A DNA stretch of 64,000 nucleotides from a sulfur-oxidizing endosymbiont of Gigantopelta aegis (lineage in GTDB: Bacteria > Pseudomonadota > Gammaproteobacteria > GRL18), in the NCBI RefSeq assembly GCF_016097415.1, contig NZ_JAEHGE010000001.1, positions 974,914 to 1,038,913 of the forward strand, in the 5' to 3' direction. The position numbers and the translations under genes were made by a program. This document shows positions 33,265-42,732 of this stretch, in pieces (the first letter of the stretch is position 1; each line of letters opens with the position of its first letter). The notes below the pieces were generated by a model. It saw only the letters and a program-made list of their open reading frames with translations. It did not search any database and was not told the origin of the DNA.

Positions 33265-35697
33265 ATGCGTAATTTTTTTAATAAAATTCTTTTTTCATTA
33301 AAGTGGCTTTCCCTTACTCTGCTTTTTCTATTATTAGTGATCTATTTCATTTTATACAGTAGTTTACCTGATCTGGACGGCACAAAAAAAATTACGCTAT
33401 TAAATCAGGGCGTCACTATTGAGCGAGATGCTCAGGGCATTCCCACTATTCGTGGCAAACATCGTCAGGACACGGCCTTTGCCTTAGGCTATGTTCATGC
33501 TCAAGAGCGTTATTTTCAAATGGACTTATTACGCCGTAGTGCCGCAGGTGAATTAGCCGCTTTGTTTGGTGATGATGCTTATGAAAGTGATGTTAAAATC
33601 AGGTTGCACCGTTTTAGAGAGCGGGCAAAACAGGCGGTACGCAAACTACCCAAGGCACATTATGCCGCACTGGTTGCCTATAGTAATGGTGTGAACACTG
33701 GCATTGAGTCGTTGGTCAATGATCCTTATCAATATCTTCTGCTCGGACAAACACCAAAGCCATGGGAGCCAGAAGATAGTCTCTTGTGTGTCTATGCCAT
33801 GTATTTTGATTTGAATGACGAATTGGGTGTCAGAGAAACCTCGCTGGCGATCCTAAAAGATGAACTGCCACCATCATGGTTTAAATTCTTGACCCCAAAA
33901 GGGGGTGAATGGGATGCGGCAATGGATGATAGTGCCTTGGAGGATGTGAAATTATCCATTCCAAGCCTCAGTTTGCCGAAAAAATTATTGGCATACAATT
34001 TATCAACACCAGCGCTATTTGTATCAAAGCTATCAGCGCATCCCAAGCAAACTTTGAACTTTGTTGACCGCCACTTCCTGCCGGGAACCAACACGAATTT
34101 TTTACCCGGCTCAAATAGCTGGGCGGTCGATGCCTCATTAACCCCTTATGATTCTGCAATGATGGCAAATGATATGCATCTGACCTTGCGTGTGCCTAAT
34201 ATCTGGTTTCGTGCCAGTTGGTATTTAGAAGATGGACGTCGCGTGACTGGTGTGACCTTGCCTGGCACACCGGCGATGGTGGTGGGAAGTAATGAACATA
34301 TAGCCTGGGGCTTTACCAATAGTTATGGTAATTGGGGTGATATTATCGTATTGCAAACCAATGCCGATGAAACTCAATATCAGTCAGCTGAGGGTTGGAA
34401 AAATTTTACTGTCTATAAGCATTTAATTGAGAGTAGCAATGGGTCTGATAAGGAACTCCTGACGATAGAAACGCAATGGGGACCAGTGATTGGCAGAAAT
34501 CACAAAGGACAATTACTGGCACATCAATGGCTAGCTTATTCACCCAATGCGACAAATTTAAACCTCCTGGTACTGGAAAAAAGTGATTCTGTTAAAGATG
34601 CTTTGGATGTTGCTAAGTCGCTGGGGATGCCACCGCAATCCATTGTGATCGCGGATAATGAGGGGCATATTGGCTGGACCATTGCGGGTTTAATTCCTAA
34701 GCGTGATGAAGCTGCTATGACTGGTGGTTGGCAGGACTATGAACAGGCTAATGACTACCCGATTTTATCTGATCCTGACTCTCATCGTATCTGGACTGCT
34801 AATAATCGGTTATTTTCCGCCAAAACTCTATCTCACATCGGTTTTGAGGGTGGAGATTTGGGAGCAAGAGCGCAGCAAGTCCGTGATGGTCTATTGGCAA
34901 AAACACAGTTTAAAGAAACTGATTTTCTGGCCATACAATTGGATAACGAAGCAAAATTGTTAGCCCGCTGGCGGCAGTTATTGCTTGATGTGCTGACTGC
35001 AAAAAATATTCATGAGGTCATTAGTAAAGGTCAAGTTGAGTCGATGTTAGCAGTCCTAAAAAAAGAACCGATATTGTATGCAAAGCCAGACTCAGTGGCC
35101 TATGGTCTGGTGAAATCATTTCGTAAAGTGATAACTAAAAACACGCTGGGCTGGGTGTTTGAAACGCTGGAAAAACAGCATCCCAAACTATTCAAAGCTT
35201 CTTTGCTGACCAAGCTCATTGAATACCCCGTTTGGGAACTGGTGCAGAACAGGCCGGTGCATCTAGTACCAGCAAATTATGCGAATTGGGCTTTGTTCTT
35301 TCAAGCTTCAGCAGAGCAGGCATACAATATAGTGACAGATAATGGTCAATATGATCTAGCGACACAGAGCTGGGGGGTACGACATAAAATTGATATTCAA
35401 CATCCTTTGAGTGCAGCACTGCCCGAGTTGGGCTTTTTTCTGGATATGCCAGACTCACCCTTGAGTGGTGATACTGATATGCCTAAAGTGCTAGGTCATC
35501 ATTTTGGTGCATCAGTGCGTATGGTAGTGGCCCCAGGACAGGAACAAAAGGCAATTATGCACATGCCTGCCGGGCAGAGTAGTCACCCACTATCATCTTA
35601 TTATTCGAGTGGACATCAGGATTGGGTCGATGGTAAGGCCAGTGCGTTTTTGCCCGGTGAAACCAAATGGGTGTTGGAATTGCAGTCTATTCAATAA
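33265..35697 (+). CDS. Penicillin acylase family protein (Ntn hydrolase)
   Basis: An 810-residue exported Ntn-hydrolase. An N-terminal membrane segment (about residues 11-31) is followed by the alpha part with VTIERDAQGIPTIRG and ALGYVHAQERYFQMDLLRR. The autocatalytic cleavage point is GSNSWAV near residue 285, where the Ser becomes the beta-subunit nucleophile. ANDMHL and the later WTANNRL and AFLPGETKWVLE motifs belong to the beta subunit. Natural substrates of such enzymes include acylated amino acids, lactams and acyl-homoserine lactones; which applies here is unknown. It is divergent from comF. Confidence 0.9.
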   Translation: MRNFFNKILFSLKWLSLTLLFLLLVIYFILYSSLPDLDGTKKITLLNQGVTIERDAQGIPTIRGKHRQDTAFALGYVHAQERYFQMDLLRRSAAGELAALFGDDAYESDVKIRLHRFRERAKQAVRKLPKAHYAALVAYSNGVNTGIESLVNDPYQYLLLGQTPKPWEPEDSLLCVYAMYFDLNDELGVRETSLAILKDELPPSWFKFLTPKGGEWDAAMDDSALEDVKLSIPSLSLPKKLLAYNLSTPALFVSKLSAHPKQTLNFVDRHFLPGTNTNFLPGSNSWAVDASLTPYDSAMMANDMHLTLRVPNIWFRASWYLEDGRRVTGVTLPGTPAMVVGSNEHIAWGFTNSYGNWGDIIVLQTNADETQYQSAEGWKNFTVYKHLIESSNGSDKELLTIETQWGPVIGRNHKGQLLAHQWLAYSPNATNLNLLVLEKSDSVKDALDVAKSLGMPPQSIVIADNEGHIGWTIAGLIPKRDEAAMTGGWQDYEQANDYPILSDPDSHRIWTANNRLFSAKTLSHIGFEGGDLGARAQQVRDGLLAKTQFKETDFLAIQLDNEAKLLARWRQLLLDVLTAKNIHEVISKGQVESMLAVLKKEPILYAKPDSVAYGLVKSFRKVITKNTLGWVFETLEKQHPKLFKASLLTKLIEYPVWELVQNRPVHLVPANYANWALFFQASAEQAYNIVTDNGQYDLATQSWGVRHKIDIQHPLSAALPELGFFLDMPDSPLSGDTDMPKVLGHHFGASVRMVVAPGQEQKAIMHMPAGQSSHPLSSYYSSGHQDWVDGKASAFLPGETKWVLELQSIQ

Positions 35698-35779
35698 GCT
35701 CGTCTTATACCCATGATCAGTGTAGTAATTGACACATTTTAGTCTCTTGACTAAGCTTAAATAATCAACCATTTTAAGA

Positions 35780-38700
35780 TTGGATTATATACTGCCCGTG
35801 ATTTGTTTAAGTTCTTCTCATAAAACAGCGTTAATCTGCGTATTGTCATCTATCGTATATAGCTTTATTGCTATTTTTTCAGTGTTATCTATCAGTCATG
35901 TTCAAGCAAGTGAACAAAAAAATTCTACTATTGAGACTTCAGCTAAGCAGCTTGAAAAAGTGAGTTTGCAATTAAAATGGTTCCATCAATTTCAATTTGC
36001 AGGCTATTATGCCGCGAAGGAACAAGGCTTTTATCAGGCCGAAGGCCTTGATGTTGACATTATCCAGCGTAGCAAAGATACGGATGAAATTGATTCAGTG
36101 TCCAGTGCTGAGATAGATTATGCGGTGGCTGATAGCAGTATTATCGCCGGTTATGCTAATGGCGAACCCATCACAATTCTTGCCGCTATTTTTCAACATG
36201 ATCCGTTGGTGTTTATCAGTAAAAAAACATCCAAAATACTGACACCCTATGATTTAATCGGCAAGCGGATTATGTTTGATCTGTCTGAGGGTAATGAGGC
36301 CAATCTTCGCTCTCTACTGTATTTAAGTAATATAAAACCCGATGAATATACGCATCTTATCCATAATTTTAACAAAGATGAGCTGATTACGGGCAAGGTT
36401 GATGTCACTTCCGCCTACCTAACTGATCAAGTGTATTATTATAAAAAGCGTGGTATTGATTTAAATATTATTTACCCACGTAATTATGGGGTGGATTTTT
36501 ATGGTGATTTATTGATAACCAGTACCCAAGAAATTATTGAGCACCCCGGTCGGGCAGAGCGTTTTAAGCGGGCATCCATTAAAGGCTGGAAATATGCATT
36601 AAGCCATAAAGCAGAAATGATAGCGCTGATAAAACATAAATATAAGAGTCAGTTGAGTCTGGAGAATTTATGGTTTGAAGCAGAAGAAACCCATAAAATC
36701 ATTATGCCTGAGCAAATTCCTTTAGGCCAGGTGGAGGTTAATCGTTTACGACGCGTGGCAGATATTTATGCACAGCTAAAAATGGCACCTTCACTCAGCG
36801 ATTTAAAATTACGTAAATTAGTTTATGGCTCATCAACTCAATTATCCCTTACAGGCGAAGAACAAAGTTGGTTAGCACAGCACCCGATTATTCGCATTGG
36901 TATAAAACGAGACTTTGCCCCCTTTGAATGGCTGGATGAAGAGCAAAATTACTTAGGTATTAATGCTGACTATATTAGAAGTATTGAGGAAATACTGGGT
37001 GTTCAATTTGAAATTATAAAAGATAAAAATTGGCAACAAACCCTGAACATGATCAAAGCAGGTGAGTTGGAAATAATTTCTGGTATGCATAAAAGTGTAG
37101 CCAAGGAAAATGGTCTGGCCTTTTCCAAACCCTATTTATCTTCCAATGTGTCCATTATCATTGATATTAAAAATGCTTTCATTACGACGTTAGAGCAATT
37201 GAATGGTAGAAATATTGCGCTTGAAGAAGATTATTTTGTGCGGGATATTCTGGCGAGAAAATACCCTGACATTAATATAATTCCCACACCAGATAGTATC
37301 AAAGCATTACAATTGCTTGATTTAGGCATTGTAGATGCTTATATTGGTGATGAAATTTACTCCAATTACATTATTCAAAAAACCGGCATGTTGAATTTGC
37401 GTATGTCAGGTCGAACTGAATTTCGCAGCCAGTATCGCTTTGCAGTAGCACAGGAAAATCCGCAATTATTGAGCATCATCCAAAAGGCATTGGATCATAT
37501 TTCGACTGAGAAAAAAGAGCAAATTTTAAATAAATGGCGTGGTCTGCATATCGAACAGGGTGTTCAGGTAGAGCAATTATTTAAACTGGGTGCTGCGATA
37601 AGCAGTGTTTTTGTGTTGTTTGTTTATTGGTTATATCGATTGAAAAAAGAAGTCCAGCAACGTAAACAAATGGAGCTGGCATTACAGCAAAGTGAAAATC
37701 GTTTTCGTAAAATATTTGAGGGCACCGATGCGATTTCAGTACAAGGATATAATACCAAAAGAGAAGTGATTTATTGGAATCCTGCCAGTGAAACACTTTA
37801 TGGTTATGATGCAAAAACCGCGAGTGGAAAATTGCTTGAAGACTTAATTATTCCCGATGAAATGAAAGAGCCTGTGGTTGCTGGTATTGAAAATTGGTTT
37901 AATGGCGGTGAAGAAATACCCTCATCAGAGCTCACCTTGAAGCGACAAGATGGCTCGCCAGTACATGTGTTTTCCAGTCATGTGCTATTACATAATCAAA
38001 ACAATGAAGCAGAAATGTACTGTATCGACATTGATTTGACGTTGCGTAAAGAGCAGGCTGATAAAATTAAACATCAGGCTTTTTTTGATAATTTAACTGA
38101 TTTACCTAATCGCTTATTGGCCTTAGATCGCTTGTCACAACTATTAAACGAAGCCAGGCGCAATACAGAAAAAGTAGCCGTGCTGTTTTTAGACTTGGAT
38201 GACTTTAAAAAAATCAATGATACCCTAGGGCATGAAACCGGCGATATGCTATTAATTGAGGCCGCCGAACGATTAAGCTCTGTGCTAAGAGAAGGTGATA
38301 CCGTTGGCCGCTTGGGGGGTGATGAATTTATCTTATTACTGGGCGGCTTAGCGAGCAATGAAGCGGCACAACCCATTGCCGAAAATTTGCTCAAGCAATT
38401 CAGAATACCCTTTAAAATTGAATCACGGGAACTGATTTTAACGGCCAGCATAGGCATTGCATTGTATCCGGAAGATGGTAAAGACTCCTCCGAATTATTA
38501 CGTAATGCGGATTCTGCCATGTACCATGCCAAGAAACTGGGTCGTAATACATATTCTTACTTTACTGCCAGTATGAATCAGGAAGTCTCACGGCGTTTGG
38601 CACTGGAAGAGCAGGTTCATGGTGCTTTAGAACGTAATGAACTGGAAGTATTTTATCAGCCTAAAATTGCCATAGAAAGTGGCAAGCTTGTGGGTGCTGA

Positions 38701-39364
38701 GGCATTATTACGTTGGCATAATCCCATTTTGGGGCATGTTTCCCCAGATGAATTTATTCCTATCTGTGAACAAACCAGTTTGATCATTGCTATTGGTGAA
38801 TTTGTTTTGCGTCATGCAATGGAACAAGCAGTCGAATGGCAGCAAGCACTGCACGATGAATTTTATATGGCCATCAATCTCTCACCCAGACAATTTCGCG
38901 ACCCTGCGCTGGTGCAAACCATCAGTGATGTGATTAAACAGTCAGGGATTCAGCCTGAGGCTGTGGAATTAGAGATCACCGAAGGCGTGTTGATGAGTGG
39001 CCATCAACACATCAGTGATGCCTTGTCTGCTCTGAGTGACTTAGGCGTGACTATTGCGATGGATGACTTTGGTACTGGCTATTCATCGCTGAGTTATTTG
39101 CGTAGCTATCCATTTAATGTGTTGAAAATTGATCGCTGTTTTGTCTGTGATATCATTGATGATCCAGAGGATAGAGCGTTGGTCAATGCCGTGATCGCGA
39201 TGGCACATGGCCTAAAACTCAAGGTGGTGGCTGAGGGAGTGGAAACTGAGAAGCAATTAGCCTTATTGAAGCAAATGGGCTGTGATATAGCCCAGGGCTA
39301 TTATTATAGCCAACCTGTCTCGGCTGCTGAGTTTAAGAAATTATTCATAGAAGGTACTCTCTAA
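35780..39364 (+). CDS. Multidomain c-di-GMP protein: two periplasmic binding domains, PAS, GGDEF, EAL
   Basis: A 1194-residue sensor. The first in-frame start is TTG at 35780 (GTG at 35798 is an alternative); no ATG precedes the signal-type segment (residues 15-43). An NMT1/THI5-like binding domain follows (VSLQLKWFHQFQFAGYYAAK) to about 340. A second, SBP_bac_3-like domain (IRIGIKRDFAPFEWLDEEQ) runs to about 590. Then come one membrane helix at about 597-615, PAS at 640-750, GGDEF (intact GGDEF near 845) and EAL (EAL near 971, DDFGTGYSS near 1094). Both catalytic motifs are complete, so cyclase and phosphodiesterase activity are both possible. The likely inputs are small thiamine-precursor- or amino-acid-like ligands. 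Confidence 0.9.
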   Translation: MDYILPVICLSSSHKTALICVLSSIVYSFIAIFSVLSISHVQASEQKNSTIETSAKQLEKVSLQLKWFHQFQFAGYYAAKEQGFYQAEGLDVDIIQRSKDTDEIDSVSSAEIDYAVADSSIIAGYANGEPITILAAIFQHDPLVFISKKTSKILTPYDLIGKRIMFDLSEGNEANLRSLLYLSNIKPDEYTHLIHNFNKDELITGKVDVTSAYLTDQVYYYKKRGIDLNIIYPRNYGVDFYGDLLITSTQEIIEHPGRAERFKRASIKGWKYALSHKAEMIALIKHKYKSQLSLENLWFEAEETHKIIMPEQIPLGQVEVNRLRRVADIYAQLKMAPSLSDLKLRKLVYGSSTQLSLTGEEQSWLAQHPIIRIGIKRDFAPFEWLDEEQNYLGINADYIRSIEEILGVQFEIIKDKNWQQTLNMIKAGELEIISGMHKSVAKENGLAFSKPYLSSNVSIIIDIKNAFITTLEQLNGRNIALEEDYFVRDILARKYPDINIIPTPDSIKALQLLDLGIVDAYIGDEIYSNYIIQKTGMLNLRMSGRTEFRSQYRFAVAQENPQLLSIIQKALDHISTEKKEQILNKWRGLHIEQGVQVEQLFKLGAAISSVFVLFVYWLYRLKKEVQQRKQMELALQQSENRFRKIFEGTDAISVQGYNTKREVIYWNPASETLYGYDAKTASGKLLEDLIIPDEMKEPVVAGIENWFNGGEEIPSSELTLKRQDGSPVHVFSSHVLLHNQNNEAEMYCIDIDLTLRKEQADKIKHQAFFDNLTDLPNRLLALDRLSQLLNEARRNTEKVAVLFLDLDDFKKINDTLGHETGDMLLIEAAERLSSVLREGDTVGRLGGDEFILLLGGLASNEAAQPIAENLLKQFRIPFKIESRELILTASIGIALYPEDGKDSSELLRNADSAMYHAKKLGRNTYSYFTASMNQEVSRRLALEEQVHGALERNELEVFYQPKIAIESGKLVGAEALLRWHNPILGHVSPDEFIPICEQTSLIIAIGEFVLRHAMEQAVEWQQALHDEFYMAINLSPRQFRDPALVQTISDVIKQSGIQPEAVELEITEGVLMSGHQHISDALSALSDLGVTIAMDDFGTGYSSLSYLRSYPFNVLKIDRCFVCDIIDDPEDRALVNAVIAMAHGLKLKVVAEGVETEKQLALLKQMGCDIAQGYYYSQPVSAAEFKKLFIEGTL

Positions 39365-39415
39365 ATTAGTCCTAGTGCAAACCATTGTATGTGAAAACCA
39401 TTATGCAAACCATTA

Positions 39416-40282
39416 CTTGATTACCCACAAAGCTCCGCCATATTTCGATAATTATACTATAATTAAAGTATAGATTATGTGTGGAGTAGAATGATGTCAA
39501 AAAATAAAATTCAGTTTCAAGAAGGTTATAGTTTATTTGAGCTTTTTAATGATTATGGCACTGACAAACAGTGCCGACAAGCCTTATTTAAATGGAAATT
39601 TCCTGATGGATTTGTTTGCCCAGAGTGTGGCAATAAGACTTATTGCACTCTAGAACATCGCCATCTTTATCAGTGCCACCATTGTCATCATCAGACATCA
39701 GCAACCTGTGGGACAATATTTGATAGTACCAAACTGCCTTTATCTAAGTGGTTTTTAGCGCCTACTGGGGTGTAGTGAGCACAGAGGCGGCTCCAGAGGT
39801 CGTGGTTCAGAAAATAAAACACCGTTCGTTGCAGCCGTTTCTACTAATGAAGATGGACACCCGATTGCAATGAATTTAAATGTGCTTAAAGGGTTTAAAT
39901 CCAGTGAAATAAAACGATGGGCACAAACTCATTTAACACCTGGAAGTACTGTTTACTCAGATGGGTTAAATTGTTTTCCTGCGGTTAAAGAAGCTGACTG
40001 TAAGCATGTTCCAATCGTCACGGGTGGTGGTGCGGCAAGTGTTGATAAAATTGAGTTTATCTGGGTTAACACTATGATAGGTAATATTAAAAACTCTATG
40101 AAGGGAAGCTATCATTCCATTAACTCAAAACATTTACCTCGGTATCTTGCTGAATTTTGTTATCGGTTTAATAGACGCTTTAACTTAAAAGACATGATGC
40201 CAAGGTTTTTATGCGTGGCGATGAAAACGCCACCTATGAATGGAAAGCTCCTAAAAATGGCGGAGCTTTATGGGTAATCAAG
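39416..40282 (+). mobile_element. IS1595-family element, internally deleted copy
   Basis: The terminal inverted repeats CTTGATTACCCACAAAGCTC and, inverted at the right, GAGCTTTATGGGTAATCAAG are flanked by an 8-bp target duplication AACCATTA (39408-39415 and 40283-40290). At 867 bp it is shorter than the 1081-bp sister copy. A deletion joins KWFLA to the catalytic YWGGEH part, and a local two-base change (GTGTAGTGAG) adds a TAG stop. Confidence 0.9.
39491..40277 (+). pseudogene. IS1595-family transposase, internally deleted
   Basis: The N-terminal zinc ribbon CPECGNKTYC....YQCHHCHHQT and the start of the linker are intact to residue 90. About 210 bp, including the HTH-like segment and the first catalytic Asp (IDD), are missing. 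The remaining C-terminal part (FVAAVSTNEDGHPIAMNLN to the NRRFNLK end) is in a separable frame after the stop at 39773-39775. It cannot encode an active enzyme. Confidence 0.88.
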
Positions 40283-40471
40283 AACCATTATGCAAATATG
40301 TTATATTGCCCGCTTTAAAGCTATTTATAAGGCTCTTCTCCGCTTTGATGAGTGAACAACTTATCCATTTCAGCCTATAGAGCTCATCTTTATTTGGCTG
40401 AGCAACATAAGCAAGGTTATGTGTATAGGTAAAACTATAAAAAGCCTTCTTGATAAGAAAAGTTTTCTTGA

Positions 40472-41417
40472 TTACCCATAAAGCTCCGCCATTTTTAGGA
40501 GCTTTCCATTCATAGGTGGCGTTTTCATCGCCACGCATAAAAACCTTGGCATCATGTCTTTTAAGTTAAAGCGTCTATTAAACCGATAACAAAATTCAGC
40601 AAGATACCGAGGTAAATGTTTTGAGTTAATGGAATGATAGCTTCCCTTCATAGAGTTTTTAATATTACCTATCATAGTGTTAACCCAGATAAACTCAATT
40701 TTATCAACACTTGCCGCACCACCACCCGTGACGATTGGAACATGCTTACAGTCAGCTTCTTCCGCAGGAAAACAATTTAACCCATCTGAGTAAACAGTAC
40801 TTCCAGGTGTTAAATGAGTTTGTGCCCATCGTTTTATTTCACTGGATTTAAACCCTTTAAGCACATTTAAATTCATTGCAATCGGGTGTCCATCTTCATT
40901 AGTAGAAACGGCTGCAACGAACGGTGTTTTATTTTCTGAACCACGACCTCTGGAGCCGCCTCTGTGCTCACCACCCCAGTAGGCATCATCAATTTGAATG
41001 ATGCCTGATAAAGGTTTACTGTCATCACGTTCTTTCATAACCTGCATGATCTTTTGTTTCATACTCCAGGCTGTATTGTAGCTTACCTTAAGCTGTCTCT
41101 TTAATTCTAATGCTGAAACCGCTGTCTTCAATTGAGTCATAAGATGAATCGCTAAAACCACTTAGATAAAGGCAGTTTGGTACTATCAAATATTGTCCCA
41201 CAGGTTGCTGATGTCTGATGATGACAATGGTGGCACTGATAAAGATGGCGATGTTCTAGAGTGCATAAGTCTTATTGCCACACTCTGGGCAAACAAATCC
41301 ATCAGGAAATTTCCATTTAAATAAGGCTTGTCGGCACTGTTTGTCAGTGCCATAATCATTAAAAAGCTCAAATAAACTATAACCTTCTTGAAACTGAATT
41401 TTATTTTTTGACATCAT
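40472..41417 (-). pseudogene. IS1595-family transposase with two one-base losses
   Basis: It starts MMSKNKIQFQEGYSLFELF. One T is missing at about 41266 (ACTTATGCA against ACTTATTGCA in the other copy), which stops the frame within the zinc ribbon, and another T is missing at about 41165 (TGGTTTTAG). The rest is a clean open frame, 40472-41161. It has the catalytic IQIDDAYWGGEHRGGSRG, TVYSDGLNCF and a C-terminal VNTMIGNIKNSMKGSYHSIN with the third acidic region. About 310 residues when repaired. Confidence 0.88.
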
Positions 41418-41449
41418 TCTACTCCACACATAATCTATACTTTAATTAT

Positions 41450-41515
41450 AGTATAATTATAGTATAATTATAGTATAATTATAGTATAATTATAGTATAA
41501 TTATAGTATAATTAT
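41450..41515. repeat. Six tandem copies of an 11-bp unit
   Basis: AGTATAATTAT is repeated six times without variation, between the IS1595 terminal repeat and its transposase start. The sister copy at 39416 has a single unit at the same place. The units carry TATAAT-like sequence and could act as promoter -10 elements. Confidence 0.9.
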
Positions 41516-41668
41516 CGAAATATGGCGGAGCTTTGTGGGTAATCAAGAAAGTTTTTATGTATCAATGCTTAACAGGGTTTTGAATGTGAATTTACACTCA
41601 TCAAAGCGGAGAAGAACCATTTATAAAAGCTATACCCCTACATCTATTTTGCAAAAGGAATAATCGAC

Positions 41669-42724
41669 ATGAGCACTCAGGCTGGAGATGCATTAAGACA
41701 CGATTGGAGTATCCCTGAGATTCAGGCATTATTTGACTTGCCTTTAAATGATCTATTGTTTCAGGCACATACGATTCATCGCGCTAATTTTGATCCCAAT
41801 AGTGTGCAAATCAGCACATTATTGAGCATTAAAACGGGCAAGTGCTCAGAAGATTGTGGCTATTGTTCACAAAGTGCTCACCATAACACCGATCTTGAGC
41901 CAGAAGCGTTATTGTCCTTGGATGAAGTCATGACGGCGGCCAAACAAGCCAAGGCTGAAGGGGCTGACCGTTTTTGTATGGGCGCTGCTTGGTCACGGCC
42001 AAACAAACGTGACTTCCCTAAAGTGCTGGAAATGATCAAAGGTGTTAAATCCTTGGACATGGAAAGTTGTGTCACCTTGGGTATGCTGAGCTCTGAACAA
42101 GTCAAACAACTTAAAGAAGTGGGTCTTGATTATTACAATCATAACCTGGATACCTCACCCGAATTTTATGGTAACGTGATTTCAACACGTACTTTTCAAG
42201 ATCGTTTAGATACCCTCGACAACGTTCAACAAGCGGGCATTAATGTCTGTAGTGGTGGCATTTTAGGCATGGGTGAAGAACGCAAAGACCGTTGTAGCCT
42301 CTTAGCCCAATTAGCCAATATGGCACAGCATCCGGATAGTGTGCCCATCAATATGCTGGTGCAGGTTGAAGGTACACCGATGTTTGGCCAGGATGAAATT
42401 GAGCCTTTGGAATTTGTGCGTTCTGTGGCAGTGGCAAGAATTATGATGCCACGCTCAGTGGTACGTTTGTCTGCCGGGCGTGAAGAAATGTCCGATGAAA
42501 TGCAGGCCATGTGCTTTTTTGCCGGTGCTAATTCTGTTTTCTATGGTGAGCGCTTACTAACGACCGATGGTGCGAGCGCGGAAGGTGATCAAAAATTATT
42601 TGCCAGCCTCGGCATGAAAACCGGTCTGGAAAAAAAGCAAGGCAAAGCGCGTGTCAGTTCGGATGATTTACGTAAGCCAATAGCCAGTGATGAAAGCAAA
42701 ATAACCAGTGCCTCACAAGCCTGA
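41669..42724 (+). CDS. bioB: Biotin synthase
   Basis: A 351-residue radical SAM enzyme inserting sulfur into dethiobiotin. The SAM cluster motif CSEDCGYC is at Cys59, Cys63 and Cys66. The auxiliary [2Fe-2S] ligands are in later conserved segments ([16 protein letters not shown] nearby), and the conserved [12 protein letters not shown] and SAGREEM motifs are intact. AAAAGGA precedes the ATG. The original promoter region has been displaced by the MITE, whose end is 50 bp upstream. Confidence 0.96.
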   Translation: MSTQAGDALRHDWSIPEIQALFDLPLNDLLFQAHTIHRANFDPNSVQISTLLSIKTGKCSEDCGYCSQSAHHNTDLEPEALLSLDEVMTAAKQAKAEGADRFCMGAAWSRPNKRDFPKVLEMIKGVKSLDMESCVTLGMLSSEQVKQLKEVGLDYYNHNLDTSPEFYGNVISTRTFQDRLDTLDNVQQAGINVCSGGILGMGEERKDRCSLLAQLANMAQHPDSVPINMLVQVEGTPMFGQDEIEPLEFVRSVAVARIMMPRSVVRLSAGREEMSDEMQAMCFFAGANSVFYGERLLTTDGASAEGDQKLFASLGMKTGLEKKQGKARVSSDDLRKPIASDESKITSASQA

Positions 42725-42732
42725 TTGCACTT

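Larger units (their letters stand above)
40467..41547 (-). mobile_element. IS1595-family element, full-length copy nested in the MITE
   Basis: Complete ends with an 8-bp target duplication AAAGTTTT (40459-40466, 41548-41555). It is 1081 bp long, transposase on the minus strand. It is the most complete of three IS1595 copies in the window, and its left (5') end carries an expanded 11-bp repeat. Confidence 0.92.
40331..41618. mobile_element. ISL3-related MITE, interrupted by IS1595
   Basis: The left end GGCTCTTCTCCGCTTTGATG and the inverted right end CATCAAAGCGGAGAAGAACC (24-bp arms with one mismatch) match the ends of the full ISL3 element at 55809-57164. An 8-bp target duplication ATTTATAA lies at 40323-40330 and 41619-41626. 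Without the nested IS1595 and its duplication the element is about 199 bp and has no coding capacity. It ends 50 bp before bioB. Confidence 0.88.

Noticed and set aside
41186-41371. 61-residue reverse open frame in the IS1595 copy
   Set aside because: It is the wrong frame of the zinc-ribbon part of the transposase, which is broken by one-base losses.
40472-41515. Tandem 11-bp units considered as a CRISPR array or iteron origin
   Set aside because: The units are contiguous without spacers, lie inside an IS1595 end, and no rep or cas gene is near.
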